Assembly (NCBI GenBank): GCA_946183765.1 | Contig: CAMHDC010000077.1 | Location: 1 to 6,488, forward strand | Reading direction: 5' to 3' | From: an uncultured Clostridia bacterium | Lineage (GTDB): Bacteria > Bacillota > Clostridia > Christensenellales > CAG-138 | Length of the DNA: 6,488 nucleotides | Shown: positions 1 through 5,800 of the stretch, piece by piece | Layout of the letters: each line of letters opens with the position of its first letter | Position numbering within the stretch: position 1 is the first letter of the stretch | Notes under the pieces: generated by a model | What the model saw: only the letters and a program-made list of their open reading frames with translations | Databases searched by the model: none | Told to the model about the DNA's origin: nothing | Translations under genes and position numbers: made by a program

Positions 1-687
1 GTGCTCATGACCGGGGACATCGTGGACAACCGGAACACCCAGCGGCACTGGGACAACGCCAAGGCCGCCATCGGCCTCATCGAGGGCAGGCTCCCCCTGT
101 GGTGCGTGGCGGGGAACCACGACGTGGGAGCCACCAAGATAGATTACGGGCCCTTCCTGGCCTGCGGGTTCTGCGCCGCCGACGAGGGGGACCAGCTCTA
201 TAAGGACGGGGTCTGCTGGTACGACACCTTTACGGCGGCGGGTGAGGAGATCCTGCTGCTGGGCATTGGCTGGCAAACCGGCGAGGACTATCTCCCCTGG
301 GCCAGGACGGTGCTGACGGATCATCCGGATCTGCCGGCCATACTGCTGGTCCACAGCTTTCTCACGGACAAGGGCGGTCTCACCGCCATGGGCAAGACCC
401 TGGAACGGGAGCTGCTTTCCGTCTGCCCCAATGTGAAGCTGGTCCTCTGCGGCCACAACGACGGCTCCGTCCGCTGGGAGAAGGCGTACGAGGACGGCCA
501 CAGGGTGAACGCCCTCATGTACAACTTCCAGGACGACAAGAAGTACGGGCTGGGATACCTGCGGATCCTGACCTTCGACCCCCTGGATAGGTCCGTCCAC
601 GTGACCACCTACTCCCCGTGGTTCGACGATTACGACTACCAGAAGGATACGGCAAAGGATACCTTCATCCTGGAAAACGCCTGGTGA
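1..687 (+). CDS. Calcineurin-like metallophosphoesterase, 5'-truncated by the window edge
   Basis: This is the C-terminal part of a binuclear-metal phosphoesterase; the substrate cannot be read from the sequence. The visible 228 residues begin just before metal-binding motif II (GDIVDN, residues 5-10). Motif III (GNHD, 38-41) and the motif IV histidine (VHSF, H118) follow. The first motif (DxH) is missing, so the real start lies upstream of the window and the GTG at base 1 is only the first in-frame codon. The last metal motif, normally GHxH, reads GHND (151-154), so the final histidine is replaced by aspartate. The tail carries the 'NFQ..KKYGLGYLRILTFDP' stretch (175-194) found after the catalytic core in many secreted or surface phosphoesterases. 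The gene is convergent with the operon to its right and shares a hairpin terminator with it. The family call is firm and the substrate unknown. Confidence 0.88.
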   Translation: MLMTGDIVDNRNTQRHWDNAKAAIGLIEGRLPLWCVAGNHDVGATKIDYGPFLACGFCAADEGDQLYKDGVCWYDTFTAAGEEILLLGIGWQTGEDYLPWARTVLTDHPDLPAILLVHSFLTDKGGLTAMGKTLERELLSVCPNVKLVLCGHNDGSVRWEKAYEDGHRVNALMYNFQDDKKYGLGYLRILTFDPLDRSVHVTTYSPWFDDYDYQKDTAKDTFILENAW

Positions 688-694
688 CATGGGA

Positions 695-722
695 AAAGGA
701 CGCCCCGTACGGGACGTCCTTT
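695..722. terminator. Bidirectional hairpin terminator between convergent genes
   Basis: An inverted repeat has arms AAAGGACG and CGTCCTTT. A c/a mismatch follows, then an inner CCCGTACGGG hairpin. It starts 7 nt after the phosphoesterase stop and 17 nt after the end of the operon's last gene on the other strand. Reading plus, the stem ends in TTT and is followed by an interrupted T-rich stretch. Reading minus, it ends in TTTT. The position between two gene ends supports a shared intrinsic terminator, although neither U-tract is long. Confidence 0.72.
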
Positions 723-739
723 CAACCTTTTGGATTTCT

Positions 740-1333
740 TTACGCCTTCCTGCCGAGGGCGTCGGGGGCGGCAAGGCCCGCCTTATGGACCATGAGCGCC
801 CCGACGAGGAGCAGCCCCTGGCCCAGGGTGTTGACGCTTTGGGCGATCCAGTGCATGGACGCCTGGGCGAAGTCGCGGCTGGAGAGGTAGCCCATCATCA
901 TGGAGAACACGAAGGCCACGATGAACAGGGGGACGGCGGCCTTCTTCACCTTGCTGGCGATCCAGACCAGGCCCGCCGACGCGCCCAGGTTCCCCAGCAC
1001 CGTCAGCATGACCCAGACCATGGTGAGGGAACGGGCGCTCCTGCGCTTGCCGTACATGAGGGCCAGCATGCCCACCGCCATGAGCAGGAAGCCTATGGAC
1101 TGGGTGGGGAAAAAGCCCTTGTTGAACAGCTCTACCGGCGCGGCGCCGACGGCGTTCTGCATCTTCCACACCGCCTTGAGCAGACCCGCCAGGAACACCA
1201 GACAGGCACCCAGGGGCAGCAGCACGCCGGAGCAAAGGTCCAGCTTGTTCTGTAGATCCTTATACAGGATCAACCAGGCCGCCCCGAAGAGCAGCACCGG
1301 TACGAAATCCATCAACGCCATGGGGACGGTCAT
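740..1333 (-). CDS. Six-helix integral membrane protein of unknown family (last gene of the operon)
   Basis: I do not recognise this 197-residue protein. It is strongly hydrophobic, with about six likely membrane helices at residues 8-24, 34-54, 77-94, 103-126, 132-150 and 164-182. The loops between them are short; the basic one at 95-102 (YGKRRSAR) suggests a cytoplasmic side. There is no signal peptide cleavage site and no obvious catalytic or metal motif. The ATG at 1331-1333 is preceded by a full AAGGAGG at 8 nt spacing, which fixes the start. It begins 30 nt after the DUF1295-type membrane protein gene and is the last gene before the hairpin terminator. The context suggests a membrane partner of the upstream reductases, such as a transporter or a quinone/substrate-interacting subunit, but that is inference. 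Confidence 0.8.
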   Translation of the reverse strand: MTVPMALMDFVPVLLFGAAWLILYKDLQNKLDLCSGVLLPLGACLVFLAGLLKAVWKMQNAVGAAPVELFNKGFFPTQSIGFLLMAVGMLALMYGKRRSARSLTMVWVMLTVLGNLGASAGLVWIASKVKKAAVPLFIVAFVFSMMMGYLSSRDFAQASMHWIAQSVNTLGQGLLLVGALMVHKAGLAAPDALGRKA

Positions 1334-1363
1334 CTCGATAGCCTCCTTATCCCTTGGGATCGA

Positions 1364-2191
1364 TCAGTCCCGGTAGACCTTCATGGAATGGAACTGCTTG
1401 GTGAAGGGGAACAGCAGGGGGACCGTGTCGGAGTACTTCTGATAGGCAGGGTCCAGGCCGTAGGTCTTCTCGTGCCGCAGCTCCAGGCGGCTGGCGGAGT
1501 TGTACATGACGTAGGTGATGAGGATCAGGGCGATGATCACGATGATCCACTGCTTGCCCTGGACCGCGCCGATGCCGGACACGGTGACGCCCACCCAGAA
1601 GAGGACTTCGCTGAAGTAGTTGGGGCAGCGTACGATCTTATAGAGGCCCGTGTCGCAGAACCGCTTGGGGTTCACCTTCTTGGCGGCGGACTTCTGCCTG
1701 TCCGCGGTGGCCTCGCCCACGATGGCCAGGGCCATGATCACGATGCCGACCCACGCCCACAGGTTGTCCTTGGCCTGGTTGATGTACCGATAGGTCAGCG
1801 CGGAGGTCTGGGCGGTGTACATGAACATGGAGTAGACCCACATGAACGCCGATACGGGGATGGGCATGGCCTTGGTGGAGCCGGTGCTCTCCAGCGTCTT
1901 CTTATAGGCGGCGTTGGTCAGCTCCCGCTTGAGGATATAGCCGCCCAGCCGGTAGCCGTAGACGGCGAACAGGGCCGCCATGATGCCCCGGGCGGGGGTC
2001 AGGTTCTTGGTGACGAGGCCGAAGATCAGCAGATACGCGCCGATGCACATGACCGCGAAACCGTAGCCCACGGACATGAACCAAACGAACTCCTTGAAGC
2101 CCATGCAGCAGCCGATGGCCGCCACGATGATGACGCTCCACATGAACAGGGGCCACACCTGGCCGATGTATTCAGGCAACAGCTGGAACAT
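1364..2191 (-). CDS. DUF1295 / steroid 5-alpha-reductase-like membrane protein
   Basis: A 275-residue polytopic membrane protein with about seven hydrophobic segments (roughly 14-30, 36-60, 68-86, 113-131, 144-161, 196-210, 214-231). The C-terminal half has the signature of the DUF1295/steroid 5-alpha-reductase/isoprenylcysteine methyltransferase superfamily. This includes the ADRQK stretch (163-167), the cofactor-side motif RCPNYFSE (188-195), and a terminal 'LELRHEKTYG...YQKYSDTVPLLFPF' region (236-263). In known family members this half binds NADPH or SAM near the membrane face. PNYFxE is typical of the reductase-like branch, whose members reduce C=C bonds of steroid enones or similar lipids. 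The usual RHPNY histidine is cysteine here (C189). The start codon lies 2 nt after the preceding gene's stop, and its Shine-Dalgarno is inside that gene. Family assignment is fairly secure; substrate and reaction are not. Confidence 0.82.
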   Translation of the reverse strand: MFQLLPEYIGQVWPLFMWSVIIVAAIGCCMGFKEFVWFMSVGYGFAVMCIGAYLLIFGLVTKNLTPARGIMAALFAVYGYRLGGYILKRELTNAAYKKTLESTGSTKAMPIPVSAFMWVYSMFMYTAQTSALTYRYINQAKDNLWAWVGIVIMALAIVGEATADRQKSAAKKVNPKRFCDTGLYKIVRCPNYFSEVLFWVGVTVSGIGAVQGKQWIIVIIALILITYVMYNSASRLELRHEKTYGLDPAYQKYSDTVPLLFPFTKQFHSMKVYRD

Positions 2192-2193
2192 GC

Positions 2194-3054
2194 TTATTTC
2201 CTCCCAAAGTACTCTTTGATGTATTCCGCGAAGGAACCTTCGCCGGTGACGTCCTTGCCCACCAGGTCATGGGAAAGCGTCCACTTGGAGAAGAGGATGA
2301 TGTCGTGCTTGCCGGCCTTCTTGATGGCGGGCAGGTTCGCGAGGAGCCCGAACATCCAGATGGGGCTGTCCTTGATGACGCAGGGCTTGCCGGCCGCGCG
2401 GAAGCACATCTTGGCCATCTCCTCGTAGGTGTAGGTCTCCTTGCCGCCCACCTCATAGAGCTTGTTGGTGTCCAGCATGTGGTCGTAGATGAACTTGGCG
2501 AAGTCGGGGCAGTCCACCACGTTGGCCTTCACGCCGTGATAGCCCTTGAGGAGCTGCATCTCGCCCTTGTCCACGTAGGGCTTGAACACCTTGGCAATGT
2601 CGTAGAAGTAACCCGTGGGCCGGTAGATGACGTACTCCATGTCGCCCTTTTTGATCTCGTTCTCCAGCATGAACTTGGCGTGGAGCATGGGCACCTTCTC
2701 GGCGCCGGGCTGATCGCAGGCGATGACGGAGATGTAGTTGAACTTCTTGACGCCGGCGGCCTTGGCCTCGTTGTAGAGGTTCAGATTGCCCCGGTAGTCG
2801 ATGTCGTAGGACGTAAATTTGGTGGACGCGGTGGTGAGGCCCATGGTGGTGATGACCACGTCTACCCCGTCGCAGATGCCCTTGAGGGTCTCCGGGTTGG
2901 TGGCGTCGATGGCCGTAAAGGTGTACTTCCCTTCGAGACCGTTCTCCGGACGCTCCTTCAGATCGGCGGCGACGACCTCGCAGCCGTTGCCCGTCAGCAC
3001 CTTCAGGATCTCAAAGCCCAGGTTGCCGAATGCGCCTGCCAATAATACCTTCAT
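2194..3054 (-). CDS. Atypical NAD(P)-binding SDR, NmrA / divinyl-chlorophyllide-reductase-like
   Basis: A 286-residue cytoplasmic Rossmann-fold protein of the atypical SDR type. The N-terminus is a dinucleotide-binding strand-loop-helix with G7-A-F-G10-N-L-G13. The second strand ends in an acidic residue (VVAAD31), which points to NAD(H) rather than NADP(H). There is no classical YxxxK site. Instead the centre reads YISV (107-110), then HAK (125-127), E131, and YRPTGYF (144-150). The C-terminal part has VGG (202-204), an E-M-x-x-M-x-FRAAGK stretch (212-223) and a terminal FxEYIKEYF helix. This order resembles atypical SDRs such as the 8-vinyl reductases of chlorophyll synthesis (DVR/BciA) and NmrA-like proteins. 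The open frame continues upstream to 3243, but the ATG at 3052-3054 with AAGGAGG at 8 nt is clearly the start. The SDR call is firm; the DVR-like call is tentative. Confidence 0.87.
   Translation of the reverse strand: MKVLLAGAFGNLGFEILKVLTGNGCEVVAADLKERPENGLEGKYTFTAIDATNPETLKGICDGVDVVITTMGLTTASTKFTSYDIDYRGNLNLYNEAKAAGVKKFNYISVIACDQPGAEKVPMLHAKFMLENEIKKGDMEYVIYRPTGYFYDIAKVFKPYVDKGEMQLLKGYHGVKANVVDCPDFAKFIYDHMLDTNKLYEVGGKETYTYEEMAKMCFRAAGKPCVIKDSPIWMFGLLANLPAIKKAGKHDIILFSKWTLSHDLVGKDVTGEGSFAEYIKEYFGRK
2199..2205 (-). promoter_or_regulatory. Ribosome binding site embedded in the end of the upstream gene
   Basis: GGGAGGA, 7 nt before the ATG of the DUF1295-type gene, is formed by the Gly-Arg codons just before the final lysine codon and stop of the SDR gene. 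With a 2-nt gap between the genes this favours translational coupling and fixes the start at 2191. Confidence 0.75.
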
Positions 3055-3062
3055 TCTTCTAT

Positions 3063-3069
3063 CCTCCTT
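3063..3069 (-). promoter_or_regulatory. Ribosome binding site of the SDR gene
   Basis: A full AAGGAGG, 8 nt before the ATG at 3052-3054. It decides the start: the open frame runs 189 nt further upstream, but that extension would overlap the preceding gene and lacks protein-like composition. The 34-nt gap around it is markedly AT-rich compared with the rest of the window; I see no convincing promoter in it. Confidence 0.8.
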
Positions 3070-3088
3070 GTTTTTATATCTATATTGT

Positions 3089-3733
3089 TTATCCGAACAA
3101 AACTTCCCTGAACAGCACGCCGGTCTTCTCCGGTCCCCAGACCTTGAGGAAGGCGTCGGTGGCGGGGCCGCCGTGATTGAGGAGGCCGTCCCGATAGGCG
3201 TCGGCCCTCCCCTTCTTGGCCGCGGGGTCGCAGCAGCGGGCATCCTTCAACAGGTTCAGATACGCCTCGCCGAACTGAGCCATGAGCTCGTCCAGCCGTC
3301 CCTCCTGACCGGCTGCGGCACACTTGGTCACGGAGGCGCCGTACCGGATGTCGTCGTACCAGCAGGGCTTGCCGGGGATGTCCGCGATGTCGGCGAACCC
3401 GTCCCGGATGGCGGCGAAGGGCGCTTCGTTCCGCTTCGCGTCCAGGAGCGTGTCGTAGAGCTCCATGTACAGCATCTTCTTCCCGGGCAGGGAGATGATA
3501 TCCAGGTTGAACAGAGGCGCGTCGATCTCGATGGGATTCACGATGAGGGAGGTCATGCCCATGGCGCCGCCCATGCCGGAAGCCTCCATCAGGGACACCT
3601 GCCCCAGGCCTTCGGCTTTCCAGCCCTTGGTGACGAAATCCATGCCCGCCAGATTGAAGCTGTCGAACTCGGGGGCTTCGCAGCGGGTCAGGGGATAGAT
3701 CTCTCCGATCTCTTTGAGCAATTTGTCCGTCAT
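3089..3733 (-). CDS. Bilin reductase / red chlorophyll catabolite reductase-like protein
   Basis: A 214-residue soluble protein that resembles ferredoxin-dependent bilin reductases (FDBR: PcyA, PebA/B, HY2) and plant RCC reductase. These reduce linear tetrapyrroles using ferredoxin electrons and no other cofactor. The central stretch at residues 60-94 aligns without gaps, as I remember it, to the PcyA core. P74, F76 and D78 of 'DAPLFNLD' match the PcyA 'DLPMFGCD' whose last residue is the catalytic Asp105. PcyA His88 falls on Thr61. Glu76 has no exact match, though E50 is close. The end (185-214, LLNHGGP...FLKVWGPEKTGVLFREVLFG) matches the FDBR C-terminal 'K.FG....YM..VLFD' pattern. It is shorter than typical FDBRs (about 240 residues). 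I chose the ATG at 3731-3733 because GAGGAG sits 7 nt before it; an ATG at 3748 overlaps the previous stop but lacks a good site. Family call is by eye; substrate unknown. Confidence 0.72.
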   Translation of the reverse strand: MTDKLLKEIGEIYPLTRCEAPEFDSFNLAGMDFVTKGWKAEGLGQVSLMEASGMGGAMGMTSLIVNPIEIDAPLFNLDIISLPGKKMLYMELYDTLLDAKRNEAPFAAIRDGFADIADIPGKPCWYDDIRYGASVTKCAAAGQEGRLDELMAQFGEAYLNLLKDARCCDPAAKKGRADAYRDGLLNHGGPATDAFLKVWGPEKTGVLFREVLFG

Positions 3734-3740
3734 GGCTTTT

Positions 3741-3746
3741 CTCCTC
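3741..3746 (-). promoter_or_regulatory. Ribosome binding site deciding the start of the bilin-reductase-like gene
   Basis: GAGGAG, 7 nt before the ATG at 3731-3733. An alternative in-frame ATG at 3746-3748 overlaps the upstream TGA and would add MRRKA, but no comparable site precedes it, so the shorter form is preferred. Confidence 0.65.
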
Positions 3747-4260
3747 ATCTGTCCACGATCTGCCGCACGTCGTAGCCCTGCTTCACGAAGTCGGTGTCGT
3801 ACATCTCGAAACGATAGGGGACCACCCGGACCACGGCCACCTCCACCGCGGCAGCTTTCAGCACGTCGTAGGGGATGCCCTTGAAGGCCAGGAGCTTTTT
3901 GAACTCGTCGGAGGTGTTGCTGTAGAACTCCGCCTTGCCCATGATCTGCAGGCCGTGGGAGTCCTTGGGGTTGCCGTAGTACTCGAAGATGGCCATGCCC
4001 ACGTTCCGGTTCTTCTCAAGGCCGATGAACTTGCTGCCGCCCTCGCTGACGAACCAGAAGCAGCCGTCCATGTAGGTGTACTCGATGGGGGTGCAGCGGA
4101 TGTAGTCGCCATAGCCCGTGGCGAAACCGCAGGTGTTGTGCGCCTTGATGAAGCCCTCGATATGGGCCCAGGCCGCGTCCCGGTCCATGTGCTTAGCCGT
4201 TTTCTGCTGCTCGATCCAGAAATTCTGGAAATGGTGGAAATCCGGAGTGAATTCGCTCAT
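3745..4260 (-). CDS. Pyridoxamine 5'-phosphate oxidase-like FMN-binding split-barrel protein
   Basis: A 171-residue protein of the PNPOx-like split-barrel superfamily. These are small dimeric FMN (or F420/heme) binding proteins that include oxidases, reductases and HugZ-type heme-degrading enzymes. After a 35-residue helical N-terminus, the barrel begins at about residue 40. It shows the usual succession: strand 'GFATGYGDYIRCTPIEYTYMDG', strand 'CFWFVSEGGSKFIGLEKN' with the Lys/Asn region that contacts flavin phosphate, then 'VGMAIFEY' (87-94). Next come 'GLQIMGKAEFY' (103-113) and the closing strand 'VVRVVPYRFEMYD' (143-155). The start ATG is 3 nt after the flavin reductase stop; a weaker purine-rich site (AAAGGA) lies about 9 nt upstream. 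True PdxH activity is unlikely given the context. A redox partner or tetrapyrrole/heme-binding role fits the neighbours but is inference. Confidence 0.85.
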   Translation of the reverse strand: MSEFTPDFHHFQNFWIEQQKTAKHMDRDAAWAHIEGFIKAHNTCGFATGYGDYIRCTPIEYTYMDGCFWFVSEGGSKFIGLEKNRNVGMAIFEYYGNPKDSHGLQIMGKAEFYSNTSDEFKKLLAFKGIPYDVLKAAAVEVAVVRVVPYRFEMYDTDFVKQGYDVRQIVDR

Positions 4261-4263
4261 GGC

Positions 4264-5199
4264 TTATTTTCCTTTCTCCTTGCTGCGCTTGTCGTTGATG
4301 ATCTCCATCTCCTTCACGTCGATGACCTTCACGCCGTTCTCCTCGGCCCATTTGACGCAGCCTTTGAGGGCCGTGGGCAGGAAGACCCGGGGCACCTTGA
4401 CCAGCTTTTCCAGGGCCGCGTCGGTGAACTGGACGTCGGTCTGGAGCCGATCGGCGGCGTAGCGCACGCTGGCCACGGTGGTCTGGCGCTGGGGCAGGAG
4501 CTCCGGCAGGAGCCGGCGGTGCTTGTGGTACCAGAAGTTCTTGGAATCCCGATAGCCGTAGTCCACGGGCAGATGGGGGAAGTCCCCGGACTTGACGCCG
4601 TTGATGATGGCGTTGCGATACCGCTCCTTCATGAGGATCTTGTCGATCTTCAGCACGAAGTGGGCGCCGTAGGGGGTGGTGATGCCGTTGAAGTCGTGAT
4701 ACTTCTCCAGCTCGTAGTGGTCCATGCCCTCGGGGATGGGCTGGTCGTCCTGGGCGTTGTCCAGGGTGTCCACCCAGGTGCATTCCACGGCCTGGACCGC
4801 CTCGGTGATGACCTGGGGATAGACGCCGTTCGGGTCCTCGGCCTTTCTGAGGCCGTCCTCCAGATGGAAGCGGAAGTTCTTCATCTTCTCGGCGGGGGTG
4901 TCCCCGGGCCAGCCAAGACGCACCATCTCCTTGAAGGTCTTGCGGTCGTCCGGCAGGAAGTTGATGACGCACTTCTTGTGCTTGATCAGGTTCTGGGCGG
5001 TGTTGGAGGAGTTGCGGCACTCCAGCATGAAGGCGTAGAAGGGCTTGCCCGCCACGTAGAAGGGGGCGAGCAGGGAGTAAGGCCCGCAGGTGGTCTTCCC
5101 GTCGTCGGTGAGGGTGCTCACCAGCACCGCCGGCATGGGATAGAACAGAGACGTTTGATAGAAGTTATCGACGATACGCAGCTCCTGGAATGTGGACAT
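4264..5199 (-). CDS. Flavin reductase-like split-barrel protein with C-terminal PCP_red-like domain
   Basis: A 311-residue two-part protein. Residues about 10-215 form a flavin-reductase-like FMN split barrel: the first strand pair 'PMPAVLVSTLTDDGKTTCGPYSLLAPFYVAGKP', then a 'RNSSNTAQNLIKHKKCVINFL' helix-strand (62-82) typical of the FMN-binding edge, and a long insert (92-165) before the last strand 'GAHFVLKIDKIL' (178-189). Such proteins supply reduced flavin or act on small aromatic compounds. The tail at about 250-300 looks like the PCP_red domain at the C-terminus of dark protochlorophyllide reductase subunits. Its features are F258-T259, A262, L266, V269-P270, a middle helix, A285-E-E-x-G289, then I293-x-V295 and M298. 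A central Pro-Glu-Leu-Leu-Pro linker (232-236) joins the parts. It is the first structural gene after tetR (27-nt gap), with AAGGAGG 11 nt before the ATG. The flavin-reductase call is good; the tail is a by-eye assignment. Confidence 0.83.
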   Translation of the reverse strand: MSTFQELRIVDNFYQTSLFYPMPAVLVSTLTDDGKTTCGPYSLLAPFYVAGKPFYAFMLECRNSSNTAQNLIKHKKCVINFLPDDRKTFKEMVRLGWPGDTPAEKMKNFRFHLEDGLRKAEDPNGVYPQVITEAVQAVECTWVDTLDNAQDDQPIPEGMDHYELEKYHDFNGITTPYGAHFVLKIDKILMKERYRNAIINGVKSGDFPHLPVDYGYRDSKNFWYHKHRRLLPELLPQRQTTVASVRYAADRLQTDVQFTDAALEKLVKVPRVFLPTALKGCVKWAEENGVKVIDVKEMEIINDKRSKEKGK

Positions 5200-5226
5200 T
5201 CGCTATAGTTCCTCCTTGTTTGCTGT

Positions 5227-5769
5227 TTATAGGGCGCAGGGGCCCACGCCCCCGCGGATAAACGAAACGAGATCCTCCGGCCCCACCTCGGGGTGCTGGC
5301 TGGCGGCCAATATGAGCTCGGAGAGCAGGATCAGCCGCCCCTCCTCCGGCGCGTCGCCGAAGCGGGCGAAGAGGGCGGACAGCTGCCCCTCGATCTGGGA
5401 CAAAAGCTGCCGGTGCCTGGTCCGGAACATGCTTCCGAAGCCCTCCCCCGTGGGGTAGGACGCCCACACGGCCTCATAGACCCGGCTGAAGGAGCGCATG
5501 GCCTCGTAGAGGCAGCGGACGCCCGCCTCGACGCCGGGGGCCTGGGCGATCCTCTCCCCCGCCTTTTTGAGCTCCGCCTGCCAGTCCTGGGCCATGACGG
5601 CGGCCATGAGGCTTTCCTTGTCCCGATAATAGTTGTAGATGGTGCCCACGGCGATGCCGCAGTCCTCCGCGATGCCCCGGGCAGAAAAAGAGGACAGGTC
5701 TCCCCCCAGCAGCCGTTTTCGGGCCGCGCAGAGGATCCTGTTCTCCAAATCTTCGATGATCTTAGGCAT
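5227..5769 (-). CDS. TetR/AcrR family transcriptional repressor
   Basis: A 180-residue regulator and the first gene of the operon. The N-terminal DNA-binding domain occupies residues about 8-55. Its helix-turn-helix 'FSARGIAEDCGIAVGTIYNYYRDKESLM' (28-55) is the standard TetR signature, with G38, G42, T43, Y45 and Y47-Y48 in the recognition helix region and K51-E52-L54 after it. The rest (60-180) is the variable, mainly helical ligand-binding and dimerisation domain, which does not reveal the inducer. A perfect inverted repeat overlaps the -10 box of its own promoter, so it most likely represses itself and the genes behind it until a ligand binds. The ATG at 5767-5769 has only a modest site (GAGGG, about 6 nt away). 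The gene ends 27 nt before the flavin-reductase-like gene, in the same direction. Confidence 0.93.
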   Translation of the reverse strand: MPKIIEDLENRILCAARKRLLGGDLSSFSARGIAEDCGIAVGTIYNYYRDKESLMAAVMAQDWQAELKKAGERIAQAPGVEAGVRCLYEAMRSFSRVYEAVWASYPTGEGFGSMFRTRHRQLLSQIEGQLSALFARFGDAPEEGRLILLSELILAASQHPEVGPEDLVSFIRGGVGPCAL

Positions 5770-5782
5770 AGCCGTCCCTCTT

Positions 5783-5800
5783 TTATGAACACATTCATAA
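5783..5800. promoter_or_regulatory. Probable TetR-family operator (perfect 7-4-7 inverted repeat)
   Basis: TTATGAA-caca-TTCATAA on the plus strand is a perfect palindrome with a 4-nt centre. It shares four bases with the -10 box and covers the expected transcription start, 14 nt before the tetR start codon. Position, symmetry and the TGAA/TTCA half-sites suit binding of a TetR dimer and autorepression. Which protein binds is inferred from adjacency. Confidence 0.75.

Noticed and set aside
1388..2428. A plus-strand open frame (346 codons) opposite the DUF1295-type gene
   Set aside because: Low-complexity His/Asp/Gly-rich translation with no recognisable domain. The minus strand carries clear membrane segments and the PNYFSE motif.
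3071..3088. AT-rich TATA-like stretch that might be an internal promoter before the SDR gene
   Set aside because: No -35-like hexamer at a suitable distance; it looks like an AT-rich leader only.
3055..3243. N-terminal extension of the SDR (63 extra residues from an upstream ATG)
   Set aside because: The Rossmann motif starts right after the ATG at 3052-3054, which has AAGGAGG 8 nt upstream. The extension would overlap the preceding gene and is Pro/Arg/Ala-rich filler.
3734..3748. Five-residue longer start (MRRKA) for the bilin-reductase-like protein, with an ATGA overlap
   Set aside because: It is plausible as a coupled start, but the GAGGAG site is spaced correctly only for the downstream ATG.
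2819..3775. A plus-strand open frame (318 codons) opposite the bilin-reductase-like gene and the start of the SDR gene
   Set aside because: It spans two minus-strand genes and their intergenic gap, and shows no domain and no good ribosome site. It is an antisense shadow in high-GC DNA.
3955..5208. A long plus-strand open frame (417 codons) opposite the flavin reductase and PNPOx-like genes
   Set aside because: Its composition is Val/Leu/Gly/Asp/His-rich with no family motif. It mirrors GC-rich codons of two well-supported minus-strand genes that have ribosome sites.
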